NCBI GenBank assembly: GCA_914767715.1
Contig: OU612067.1
Span: forward strand, 15,505,001 to 15,569,000
DNA length: 64,000 nt
DNA from: Membranipora membranacea
Lineage: Eukaryota; Bryozoa; Gymnolaemata; Cheilostomatida; Membraniporidae
Direction: 5' to 3'
Below the pieces are notes generated by a model that saw only the letters and a program-made list of their open reading frames with translations, was not told where the DNA came from and made no database searches. Made by a program: the position numbers and the translations under genes. This document shows positions 23,500-36,600 of the stretch, piece by piece. The stretch's first letter is position 1; each line of letters starts with the position of its first letter.

Positions 23500-26400
23500 T
23501 TATGATGATTTCTTATGCCCGTTAGTTGGTAAAGTTTTGCTGCTACCCTGTTTCGCTTTAGATCTGTATGATTGTATGTAGAAGTTGAGGAACATGCCAA
23601 GAAATATAACAGCATAGGAGAGTATCCAGTAGGCGAACAGTATTGGGTAGTTACATGGAATGAAGAAGAGCTGAACAGAGTGAGCTGTCACTATAATAAA
23701 TTGTCCCTGCAAGGTATAATGAAAAGGTGTTAGTTATCTGCTCTCTGGCATTGGGAAGACAAGTCCTCATTAAGGCACAGAATGACATGCCTGAATTAGC
23801 TGGTATTTACTCAAGAAGGTTTGAGGGGGAAGGGAGAGTGGCGTTCCAACTACAATGATGAATTCGTGAAATCCGAAAGGAAGTATTTGATGAAGATGCT
23901 CAACAAAATTCACAACAGTCAGATGGACACATCATCAATTAATTGGGTGAGGATGTCATTTGAAAAGATAAATATTATTTTCAAAGTGTAACTTATTCCA
24001 CTTACTATCTGCATTTTGGTGAGATATTTCTTCCACCAGATGTATTTCTGATACTCTGGTCCGAGAGCAGCCATACCATAGTAAGTGTACATCACAACGT
24101 GAATGAAGCAGTTCAGCATGGCATGGAAAGTGCCAAATCCACCTGAGAAAATCACAAATAAAAACTTTTAGTTTGATCTTCTGCCGAACAAAACAAGAGC
24201 TTTACTTGGTTAAATTTTATAAAATGTAGTGCAAAGTAGTAAACTATGCATGATGTAGAAGACCATGTTCATGGAAACCAGTACATGGTCTGTTATGACT
24301 GAATTTTGAAAAGGGGAACTACATCTTGGGTCAGATTGACAGCGCGTTTTGAGCAGCTCGACAACCCAACCTAAAAAGAAAGTCCATGGGGCCTTCCAAT
24401 GGTGTAGTCTGGCAGTATCACAGTTCTCCTTTGATAGCAAACAGGGTATATGTTGAGGTTTAGCTCCCATCCGACTAAAAGAACGTTACGCATACAGGGG
24501 TCAAACAGTGGGGTTTGGTTCTTTGGTAGTATCATAATTTTTGATAAGCAGGCCTTACCAGGAACAAACTTAACACCGAACCACCAGGAGGCAGGCATTA
24601 TCCCGTGATGGAAGACGTGCAGGAAGGAGACGTGTGTGTACTTCTTTCTTAAGATGAAGAACAACTGTAAAATGGTAAGCAATGATGAGCGTTGAGACAT
24701 GGTCTGTTGATGGGGCAAATGTCCAGTAAAAATATTTTTGAACATCAGTTGTATCAAAACTTGTCAGAGATGGACTCCGTTTATCAATCAACTCAAAAGT
24801 CATCTTTCATAATTGGTCCCAGATGCTTAAAAATGAACATCACAAGTAAGGGGTATGAAAAGTAAAAGGAAAATAAGTATCATTAGGGAATAATTTTTTT
24901 TCTTCGTAACTTTAACTACTAATAGTTTGTTCTGATGTGCCTCTAAAAACCGAACGAATATATTAGGTTTGCCGTCATCATACAGCAAAAAAAAAACACG
25001 AAGAAATGATAATCTCTTTGATGGTGTTAATTCTTTGATGACACACAAAGTATAGCTATCAAGCAGCTTTTGTTTACTTACAGTGTCAAAAAGCTCCACA
25101 AATTTAGAGATATAGAACAGATAGCTTGCTCTCAACATCTAAAATGAAAAAAAATATGGGATTTCAATCATTCCATACCCCACTCGTAGAACAGTCAACA
25201 ATTTTCACAAATCAATAACTTAAAACTAGGGAGATCACAATTAAAATAAGTCTAGATTTTATTTGTTGGTCCAAAAATCGCAATGGCTAAATCCAGGATT
25301 ACACATTTATCAGCCGTCTCCTAGAAGATCCTGATGCATTGACTGAAAGAGAGAAGGCAATTAGAGATTTATAAAACTCAACCACCTCAAATGACCCATA
25401 TTTAACACAGATTAACAAGTATGGTCTCCCAAATCTTGATTGCAGAGACCAATTGAGGATTAACTTACCCTCAGAGCTTGGGGAGAGTTTGAGTAATCTA
25501 CAGGCTGACATCCGAGGCTATAACCAGCAAGCCAACCCGACATTAGGAACTAAAAGAATATTACATCTCTGTTATACACGATCGCATGATCACAGAAGTT
25601 TTCTTCATGCTGATCCTTTCCTAAAGCTATGCCGTAACCATTAAAGGGGAAGGCAACTCCGAATTCAGGCAAATTGGGTCAAAATTAAACCCTGATTGAA
25701 CTAGTATTTTTTTGATGACCTGAATTTTGTGTCAGTATTTTTGGACATTTCAGAGCAATGTTTAAAATAATGATGTAATTGCCTTGAACTTACAACATCA
25801 TACGCCTAAATCCCAAAGCCTCATACACTGAGACTTGAATATTCACCTCATACATAGTGTATCCACAGAATGCCACCATAACAAAGTTATATCCGACCAT
25901 GAGACTTTTGATATCCATTGGTTGTCGGCCTGTCATAAGTCGGGGTCCTATGATTGTGACTAGTACTACATATGAAAGGCAGATAGCTACACTGGGCCAA
26001 AGGCTACTCATCATGAACAGCCCATCAGATCGTGGATCTACAAAATGTCAGGTGATGAAGATGAGAATCTAAACAATGTTTGACAAGAAAAACTATAATT
26101 GAGAAAGTTGAAGACAATCTATATGGGTCAGTACGGATAAATACAAGAGGTTTGGTTTTATACTCCACTTAATAATATATTCAACACTCTGTTCCAGATG
26201 CTTGCTTTTGCCCCGGAAGGATTTGTATATTGTCAAAAACAACATAGCACGGTGATATTTGTTCCGGGAATTAAATATACAGTAGGCATAAGGTTGAAAA
26301 TATCAATCTATTGCCTTGAGACACTTACACAAGTTGCTTTGCTGCAGAGATTGACCCCGCAAAAAATCAGAACAATTATCTTACCAGTAAATCTAGTTCA

Positions 26401-26556
26401 ATCCATGAACTAGTAGTGCATGTATCTTATATGTGCAGAAAGCAAAATGATCTCTGATTGACTAAGTCAAGAAGAACTTAATGCCTTACTGAACTCACCT
26501 TTGTACTGATTTACAAGGTCATTGAATTGCTCCAGAAGGAGTGACGCAGACTCCAT
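23500..26556 (-). CDS. ELOVL: Very-long-chain fatty acid elongase (ELOVL1/7-like)
   Basis: Seven coding exons: 26,499-26,556, 25,847-26,037, 25,469-25,549, 25,082-25,138, 24,559-24,664, 24,006-24,142 and 23,500-23,706. They give 278 residues, the usual family length, with every phase matched. ELOVLs condense malonyl-CoA with acyl-CoA in the ER, the first and rate-limiting elongation step. The catalytic HVFHH box is at residues 145-149, preceded by FFILRKK. Other hallmarks are [53 protein letters not shown] and [17 protein letters not shown]. Hydrophobic segments are consistent with a polytopic protein. The C-terminus HKKSS fits a KKxx ER-retrieval signal. The ATG follows a 3' splice site (tatattttag), so a leader exon lies toward HADHA. 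Similarity fits the ELOVL1/7 branch better than ELOVL4; substrate length cannot be told. Confidence 0.95.
25643..25690 (-). repeat. Foldback repeat family A, copy 3 (half unit)
   Basis: On the minus strand it reads TTTGCCTGAATTCGGAGTTG then CCTTCCCC, close to the left arm at 21,080. It lies in an ELOVL intron. Confidence 0.55.
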
Positions 26557-27626
26557 GGGTACGAACAACTAAAATATAAACATTGTAACAAATAAGAGTG
26601 TTTGATACTGTCAAAGGTAAAGGTATACAAACGATCTGGCATCTATAGTTGATATGCTTTTTAAATAGGGCTTTGCTCAAAACTGATAATAACCTTGTGA
26701 GCAGAGGCACCGGCAGCACACCAGTACAACAAAGAGAAAAGGCCTTGTCCACTGGGGTACCCGACCTGCAATGTGTCCGTTTTGGTGAGAGGTTATTGCT
26801 GTCCTGTCATATCATATACTAGTAATCATGAAATAATCCCGAACCTCAGAGAGGGGGGTGATATCAAAAAGATTCTATCGTTGCATGAATAAATACATGT
26901 CATTTGGTGCATGGAACAGTGTGAAATATGCATGATGGTATTAAGAAGTTCCTTGATCTTGAATCTTGATGGTATTCACAACATTACTACTACACAGAAC
27001 ATTGATGCAACATGCATACATTACAAAACAATCACAGGTGTTGAGTTGGGAAACATTTTCCTCAGCCACCTGTCCTTTGGCACGCTACCCATTACAAAAA
27101 CTCATTTAGTTCATGCAATGATGATAATGAATGTTGTTACTAAGCAAGTCCAATGAATGAATGACCTAACTGAATAAATAATAATAAAAAGTTCATTCAT
27201 TGGATGCAAGAGGTTTGGAGCAGAATGAAGAAATGTCTGCAACAAAATAATATCTTGACCTACACAGTGAGAAATAGTTGGTTGAATGCATGTAAAAAAA
27301 ATTACCAAAGTACCTTGTATATGCTCAAATACTTCTTTTATGACCTGCCTGTCTGATCAATTCAGTCTGTGCTCCCAAAAGCTTTTTGCATCCGGAAGTC
27401 AACAGGTGCTTGCCAGCGAGTCGAGCTAAAAAAACTAACAAAACACTCTCCCCATTGTATCAATACAACTGAAAAGTTTTATTCATTGCAATGTGGATAT
27501 ATTTCAAGCGGAAGAAAGAAAGTAAAGTTCAAAGTCCAAACCGGTTGCAAAAGCTGATTACTGAGAGTAAATGAACTGAAAGGCATCATAGGAACTAAAA
27601 TCGGAGTGATATAAGAAGCAATCAAC
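26557..27626. promoter_or_regulatory. Shared divergent upstream region of ELOVL and HADHA
   Basis: About 1.07 kb separates the two start codons, which face away from each other. The interval must hold the HADHA promoter and at least the ELOVL leader exon and its 3' splice site at about 26,573. I see no clear TATA box or CpG island, and no coding sequence. Confidence 0.5.
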
Positions 27627-30600
27627 ATGTCTCTGAGAAGTGTTGGCCTTTTCACAGGCAGACTCACCAGGAGTGTAAAGCGTATGTATGATAGAGCTCA
27701 ATAATTTTGGGCTAACTTAAATGGCAGACCTGACTAAACACCACAGTCAGGAGTCAGTCAGTGGAGTGAATGAAGAATTATTATTAACAAATTACTTACT
27801 TACTAAATTAGTGAATAATACCAGCTTGTTGCAATGAATGAGGATTTTGCTCATTATCATTATGGGTAGTTTTATAATCTTGGATGTCTTATAGATCAAT
27901 TTTAGATTACCTTAGTAAATGGCTAGATATGATGGACATGGATGATCATGGATGGTTATAATCACACTCCTCTTGTTGTGATAGGCCCACCACTCACAGT
28001 CACAGTAGTTTGTTTGTATTATTAATTAGAATAGTAGGTGTGACTGCTGTGAGTCCAGCAGTGGAGTTGTTGTGACTTGGTCACTTGATCGATAAGTGAG
28101 TCAGTTGTGTATAGATAATAGATCGAGGGGTCAGAGGTCGTTTGTTGCCAGTCGAGTCACTCTCATCAAACGAAATGAATGAAACGGAAACTAGCTGTTG
28201 CTTTGAAAGATAATGATGGCGCTGTCATGAATAGTTGTTTTCAATCGGGGCCTCATATTTTTGCTATATCTAGTTCATCTGGCACTGGAACATAACTTGC
28301 TTTGCTGATCATGAAAGTGCTGCAGGCTTTTTGAGAGTGTATTATCTAACTCTCTGTTATTTTTACAGAATTGAATTTGAAGTACCTCAGCACTACACAG
28401 GCCGTAAACGGTGAACGGATACAGACAGAAATACAAGATGGAGTTGGAATCATCACATTCAACGATCCTAATTCACCTGTAAGCCCAATATAATATCAAT
28501 ATAACCTTGTTTTCACCTTCAGTGCTCCTTTGCTTGGAAGAGAAATGTGCTTTGTTGTAGCAGTCATTGTCAATGGAGTGATTGATGGAAAACTCCAATA
28601 CATGAAGTATATTTTAAATTTATTTTTGCATCCGATATCAGGTGTTGATAAAAGTGGATGGTGACAATGTCGGGTAAAAAATTACTAAGATCAGAGATTA
28701 TTAAAATGTGTCGCAAAAAAGGGAAATGAGATTTGGCATATTTTTTGGACTACATAGCATAGGTCTAGAAATCGTGTTGCAGCGAGAAGATGTTCTACAA
28801 TTATTTCTGAAAATGCGATCAAAAGGAGGGTGTGTTGGATATTCAGCTATTTCTCTGTGAAATCAACTCATATATATTTAACTGCAGCGGGCATAGTCCT
28901 GTTTTTATTGTGTTTTACATTAATTTATCATATACCTTGGTTTATTGCAGGTTAACACATTAGGTAAATCCTTGGATGCTGAGTTTGGTCAGGTGATCAA
29001 AGAAATCTACCACAATCCCCAAGTTACAAGTGTTGTGTTGGCCTCCGCCAAACCAGGATGCTTCATCGCTGGTGCAGATATCAAGTAAGTTTGTGTGTTA
29101 AGATAAGTAAAGGTTGAAGTAATATTAAAAGATACTTTAACTCTTTGATATTGTGCATAGATACAATCATGTGCTGATGTACTGCACAGACATTGAGCGC
29201 ATGGCAAGGAAAATCTAGAAAACTGAAATTGATAATAAATACTAAAAATATGCCATGCTGAAATCAAGCAGCTATTTTACAATTAGGTAAAACGGTGACC
29301 TGTAGCATTTAAGCCGATGGGGCGGTAATGTTAAATTACTAACCGTTCAATACTAGATCTTCATGATAAGCTTATGATGTTGACCATCTGGTGGCTGTGA
29401 TCAACCTGGACAAATTTGGTTCTCTCCAACTTTGGGCCTCTGCGTGTTAGAAACTCCATAATTTGGATCGGTTAAATCACCACTGCAATTCTAAACTCAA
29501 TTGATTGAGTCGCTGATTCTTTGTGGATGTGAAAGCATAACTAGGTTTTGTTCATATAAATGTTTTGTAACACTTGACCTCACCGTGCTTCGCACTAATA
29601 TATACTTCATTAAATCAGAGGAGTCAAATGTTGGTGTAATTTCAGCATGATCAGCTCTTGTGAGACAGAGGCAGATATAAAGGAGTTATCTACTAAAGGA
29701 CACTCCCTCCTCGGACAGATCGCTAATAGCCCCAAACCCACAGTAGCTGCCATAATGGGTGCCTGCATGGGAGGAGGACTTGAGGTAAAAATTTATTGAC
29801 TCCCAAAGTTCCCTGAGACCTGAACCCAGGTTGATTCGAGTTACCTCGGCCAGCCCCTTCTCAAAGACAAGGCACAAATATTTTATAGTATTTATGTACT
29901 GGCTCTGTTTAAGAATTTGTGGACACAAACTTCTGTTACTGGTCATTGTACTAGAATTCTGCTGGATATTAATACTAACTGATGACTGCATAAGCTGGAC
30001 TTTAAGGTTTAAAGTTTTATGTGGCTATTGACCTCAGATCAAGCATTTCATGAAGTGGTCAACCCAATTGATAATTTATTCGTGGCAGGGTTCAAAGTCC
30101 TATCTGTGTTTAATTTCCCAAACCACATCAGAATAGATTTTTTTAATATGATACTGATAAAAGTTCAATTTTCCCACAAATTCATTTTCTGTATTTAAGG
30201 TTGCTCTGGCTGCTCACTACAGGATAGCAGTGAACAATACTAAGACAAATCTAGCCTTGCCTGAGGTCATGCTTGGATTATTACCTGGTGCGGGTGGTAC
30301 ACAGCGCCTACCCAAGACTATCTCGGTGCCCAATGCTCTAGATATGGCCCTCACTGGCAAGAACATAAAACCAATCAAGGCTAAGAAAATGGGACTAGTA
30401 GATGCCACTGTAGAACCTCTAGGTTAGTAGAAAAGAGATGAGTGAGACATGCCTGAGGTGTCGTTTCAATATTGCTCACTGCTTGCTTGAATTATGTATA
30501 CTCTGAGTGGACGATTTGGGAGCAAATTTGCCTAATTTAAAGACAAGTGGGCAAGGATTTTGAGGGATGTGATTGCATAGCTCAAAAATCTTTGCTCAGA

Positions 30601-33600
30601 CCAATTGAAAGACCCCCATGAATCAAATTTGACAACACATCGCAAACACTACAGTTGTTGGTGGATGAGGGTTACAGTGTTTGAAATATTATTTGCATCA
30701 TTGTCATATCAACCAATTATAGAAATGTCTGTATACAAAAAAAATGCTGCTTTTTTGATTGTGTACCTTTAAAGACTACCCAAAGACCAATGCATGTTAT
30801 AGTCGGGCGGTCACTTATTGAAAAGTTATGTCAGATTTGTATGGTTAAAATTTTCAATGCTCTACTCGAATCGAATTTTTTCACCGTGTCAATCTGATAT
30901 AACTTTACCATAAGAAACTGTCTGACTATAACATGTATTGGTCTTTTGGTAATCTTTAAATTCCCAAACAACCATCTGTCGCATAATTCCATCAATTAAT
31001 ACCACTTGTTGCTCTGACTATATATTGCTTACACTTTTGCTGTTGGTGCATGAGCGTTTCAATGATTGAAAGTATTTTTGAACCACACTCTTATCAACCA
31101 TTAACCATTAGCTGTTGCTGTAAATATAGATTCGAGCTTATTTGTTGGTTACCTTAGGACCAGGATTGAAGTCAGCAGAGGACAGAACTCTGGAATATCT
31201 CAGAGAGATCGCCATACAGACAGCTAAAGACCTGGCCAGCGGTAAACTGAAGAAGAAACCACTCAAGAAGAATATGATGGATAAGGTCGGTTACTTTTCT
31301 TTAGTCTGTAAGATCTCACCAGCTTGAGATCTTCTATAGACAGGGCAATATATAATGCTAATCTATTGAATCTAATGACCATAAATACAGTCATGTAAAT
31401 TGACTCTAAAAATCACTGTGAATATATGTTTATAAAGCAAATTACTAACCTGATGTTTCTATTTTTTTAAGCAATCCCAAATAATGTTGACTGTTGTTGT
31501 ACTTTCATCTGCTCTTGTTGCTGTATTCTAGCTATAACAAGACTTTCACTACTGGTCACATGCTTCGGATGAGTTGTCCGCTCCCGAATTGAATGAAGAA
31601 TGCTTCCGATTTCCATGATAATAGTACTTCAAAAACAAACTGCTGCTACCAGGATTTTAACCCAGGCCTCTAGCATTGAAGTCTAGTCCTAAATGCAACG
31701 TCATGTCGACATATGGAAACAAAGTGTACGTCCGCTGGATTTTGATCTCTCTATTTCTTGTTTCTACAGGTTACTGATTGGATGCTTCAGTATGACTGGG
31801 GTAAAGACTATGTGTTCAATAAAAATGCTAAAGCTACAGTCATGAAGCAAACAAAAGGAAAATACCCAGCTCCTCTCAAAATCATTGATGTAAGTAAGCT
31901 AAGTCATAGCATGTGGCACATAAGATCTTCGGGACCGAAACAAATTTAGATTTGCTGAAAATCACGATCTTCAGCCATACCAGTATTGATTGTTGAATGT
32001 CCAGTTGCGGTTCGTCAGCTTACATTTTCCGATTTATATCATCATCACCGTCTCAGGCATTCAATCAACACTATTTCTTCTCAACATGGCTTCTGTAGGT
32101 TAGCACAAGTAGTCGCTCTTACTCCTTGGTTAGACGTTGCTGTTCGAAATGAGACTTTGTTTAAGCTTCAATGTCAACCAAATGCCAAAAAACTGACTAC
32201 TACCCTTACACTCTGCATGTTCAGGTTATCAGGACAGGAGTAGAGAAGGGTCCAGATGCTGGGTTCGCAGCTGAAGCCGAAGGATTTGGAAAGCTTGGTA
32301 TGACTAGTGAGTCTAAAGCTCTCATTGGATTATTCCATGGACAGACTGAGGCTAAGAAAAACAAATTCGGCAAATCCAAAAATGAGTACAAGTGAGTTAA
32401 TTTGATATTGTCAATTGCTATTTGATCTCCTGAATGTGTAATAGCAAATCTAAATGAAGCAGTCGCTTATTCCAATGTGGTTATGGAAAAAATCAGATAA
32501 AAATAGATACAATCTGTCTGTATTTTGAGTTGTTCCCATTCTGTTGCTTAGAGAGGCGACAACTTCGAATGTAGGCGAATCGGATCATAATTAATCAATT
32601 TAGCATCATTATATCTGATGGTATTTATTTAACTGAACTGTTGTCTTTATCATGTTTGGATTGTGTCAAAGAGTGGCTTAGCTCACTCGAACTCTCATAT
32701 TCCAGTACTTTAAAATACTCACACCATCTGCAAAAAAGCGCTTAGTCCACAAATGAGCACAAACACTGTTGAAGCACTTATGTATTATTTTATAATTGAC
32801 AGGACACTCTCAGTGTTGGGAGCTGGTTTGATGGGAGCAGGTATTGTACAGGTGTCCATAGATAAAGGATATAAGGTTCTAATGAAGGATATGAATATGT
32901 CCGGATTAGCTCGAGGAGAGGATCAGATCTACAAGGGACTCAACACCAAGACCAAGAGGAAACAAATCACCAGGTATGAGCGACAGCAGGAAAAAGATGA
33001 AACATTAGTTACTAAATGGATGATAAGTATTTTGGTTGTATTTGTATAATGATGGATGAGTTTAGATGACTTAATAATACTGAGAAGAACCAGTCCCACT
33101 AGCTTAGATGAACTACATTATAAAGTATTAGCTAATGAAAGGAGAGGCCTATGTTGAAACGCACTTTCTGCTGGCTGTATGTTAATTTTTTTAGTTTATT
33201 CCCTTATTTATAGTTACACTCCCAATGAGCTCCATAAAGTTATTCCTCTGTGCAAGAAAAAATCAGGAGACTCATTATTGTTGATACAGAAATTGGCTTC
33301 TTGGAGTTGTGTTCTCAGTATACAAGGGTAGACAACTTTTGATGGATTGAAATTACCGACACATAACTATTGTGAACAAAGTTATGGCACTTTTTGTTAT
33401 TCTTACTTGTAGTTTTGTGAGAGACAGGACCATGTCCAATGTGATCCCCACTCTGTCATACAGTGAGGGATTCGATAAATGTGACATGGTCATCGAGGCT
33501 GTGTTTGAAGATATCAAAATCAAACACGCCGTCATCAAGGAAGTAGAACAGGTAATTATTAAGGCTTATTGATGGCGTACCGAGCAGATGAAAGGTTGGA

Positions 33601-36600
33601 GCACCTTAAACTAATTCGTAACTGTTGTCGGGTATTATTTTACCTACTGATGTTATGCAACTAGGAGCCAGTGCAGGGCGTGGGTTCAGCACATCTATGC
33701 TGAGTTGGCATGTCTTTAATTTTCCTTTTATATTTCTAGGACTGCTTAATAACAGATTGATTATGGAATTCATAATTTTTTTGAAAGTTCACCTCTAATC
33801 TTTCTCTCTGCACCCCCATCCCCATACAAACTGGCTATTGATGTGTATTTTTCCAGTCTGCTGATATTCCACTGTCCCACAAAATCAAGTTTGAACAGTA
33901 TCCAATAGTACCGGTGTTCTTTGTTTCCCATTGACACCGGGTCACAGCATTTAGGTTTAAATTACATGCTTGTTTAATTTCAGGTCAAATTTTTGTTGAG
34001 CCCTATTTAATTCACAGCCACACATTATTTTGTTTATTGAATGTTATTTGTTTTTTTGTTGACAGTACATTCCGGAGCACTGTATATTTGCCAGTAACAC
34101 ATCAGCTCTACCCATCAGTGAGATAGCTAAGGCTAGTAAGAGACCGGAGAATGTGATAGGAATGCATTACTTCTCACCTGTAGATAAAATGCCTCTACTA
34201 GAAATCATCGCAACAGATAAAACTAGTCAGGTTCGTAGTGTCATCTAATATTAGCTCGAGAGACCAACACTTATCAATATGTTTGTTAGGGAGCCCTTGG
34301 TTTAGTCCTCGGACTTGAAACACTGCTGCAACACAGGTGCCTTTAAAATCTAGCTGTTGGATCTCGATTTTAAAGGCACCTGATTGGTCAACAACAACAT
34401 TGTCATCACTAATGGTGGATGGCTGGGGAAGAAGATACTCCCTACATTTTGAGAGCTCATGTAACTCCATTCAAAGCTACTGGCTAGATGTTTTGATGCC
34501 ACAACTCTCTATTTAAATTTTCGACTGGTGGCTCTGCTGGGTAAAGCCCAGCTGTGTCAGCAGTGGTTTAATAATAAATTATTGATTCTATGGGTTGGTC
34601 ACGTATTAAGAAAAAAGTATTGAGTGCGCTCTACTGGCATCGCTTATTAACTTGTCTTAGTTTTTAATGCTCGCAAAAATGGCAGCCAGTTTGGCAAGTG
34701 TATAATTGGTATCCCCAACATAGGTCCATCACTTGTTCTATTGTCAAGAAAAGACGATTACTTGAGTAAAAAGTATTTCAACCTCAACCAATTTTATGTA
34801 ATCCCACAATGATTTGTGCACTCTCATAACTCTGATCGCCTAAACTTTGAACTCCAGCATTACACAAAATCTCAACTGTTGTAATCTACAGATAATCACA
34901 ATGTTTAACATATCTGATGTGTCATAATTGATAAAACACATCAGAGAAGTTAGCTATGCGGCAGTAGCTCAGAGACCAGGGATAGTTTTTGTATTGTGTT
35001 TTTTTTTGGTAAACCTCAAAAAACTGTGAAAGCAATCGCCAAGCTAATAACATGCCTGGATGTACAGCCAATGATGAGTAACTCATATGTTGGGCAGCAA
35101 TCCAAACATGCAGTGCCAAAAGTGAGATGCGATTGCGATTGTGATCATGTGGTCTAATAAATAGAAATTGTGGTAAGGCAGCTAAGCTTTAAGCACAAAG
35201 AGTAGACAGTTACAGCTCTCTAGGTTGGTTCTACTGCATGTTACATTTGCTGTCTGACAATGACTGCCCTGAGTTACACTGATTAGGTGTATATAGCGCC
35301 AACCATAAACATATAAAAACTTATTTATTTATGTTTATATTATTAATATGTTGATGGTGCCAACCAAGTTTCCCTGTCATTAGTTTGTATGAGTTTATCA
35401 ATTATATCCATCTGCTACATTTATATATTATATATATATAATATTTATCTTTTATATTTATATATTGTATTTATCTATTATATTTATATATTATATTGGA
35501 CCATTTGTTTCGTTGTTTAGGAAGCCAAGTCAGCAGCTGTCTCTGTAGGATTGAAGCAGGGAAAGACGATTATCGTAGTAAAGGATGGACCTGGATTTTA
35601 CACTACTAGGATCCTAGCACCTACACTGGCAGAGGCTGTCAGGTGTCTACAGGTATGGTTATATGCTGGGCGGGACCCCCTTCTATAAACGATCATGTTT
35701 GGAAATTGGGTTATATTCTTATAGCTAATATAGTCATCCCTTTCGGAGTGTGTCCTCACTCGACACGATCTATTCACACAACTTGAAAAAGATGGAAATA
35801 TGTTGAAATGTAGTATTTAGACAGCCATCAATCTTAGATCCATATTTGAATGAGTTGATCAGCGATGTGAATTTGAAAAAATGAGCCCTGGGTGAGCTGA
35901 TGCCGTCAAGAGTGAGTGATGTGTGACAATCAGCTTTAGTAGTTACACCCATAACTCAAATTTTGAGACTACAGAAGGACCAAAGTGCCAATATATAGTT
36001 TTGCAATAATTATGCGATATTTTGACTTTGAAAAAATTCATAGCACTTCTTGGTAATTGCCCCTCTTTTTCATCAAAACCTAGTGCAGTACCAGCCCAAT
36101 ACGCTACTACTGCGACAACCACAAATTTATACCCTTACTCTTTTCCCTTTACATTTATTGGCAATGACTACAAATTTGTTATATGTTCACAGGAGGGAGT
36201 TGGACCTAAGGCTCTAGACAAGATCACAACTAACTTTGGTTTCCCAGTCGGCACAGCCACACTTGTGGACGAGGTCGGAGTGGACGTGGCGGCTCATGTA
36301 GCTGAAGATTTAGGTAAAGCGTTCGGTGTCCGACACGGAGGAGCTGATGTTGGAGTACTTAAAGACATGGTCAGCGGCGGTCTGCTAGGTAGGTTATAAA
36401 CTGATCAAGATTCCCAACCTGTCATGGTATGATAGCAGTGTAAGGATACAGTGGAATAAATTCAATCAATTTTATTTACTTCCAAGGGGAAATGACACTG
36501 TCTGTGTGGACTTTATTCACTATCTAACATTGTCAAATGCAACAAAATTTTTTCTTCTTTTGATATCGTAGTGGCTGAGGCACTTAATATAGCATACACC

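Noticed and set aside
25299-25644. Plus- and minus-strand open frames that look protein-like
   Set aside because: The signal comes from ELOVL exon 3 (25,469-25,549, minus strand) in another frame; that frame alone gives FLMSGW and VDYSNSP with matching splice sites.
27369-27557. Plus-strand frame just upstream of the HADHA start
   Set aside because: The HADHA ATG at 27,627 already gives a presequence-like N-terminus and family length, and the upstream frame does not join it.
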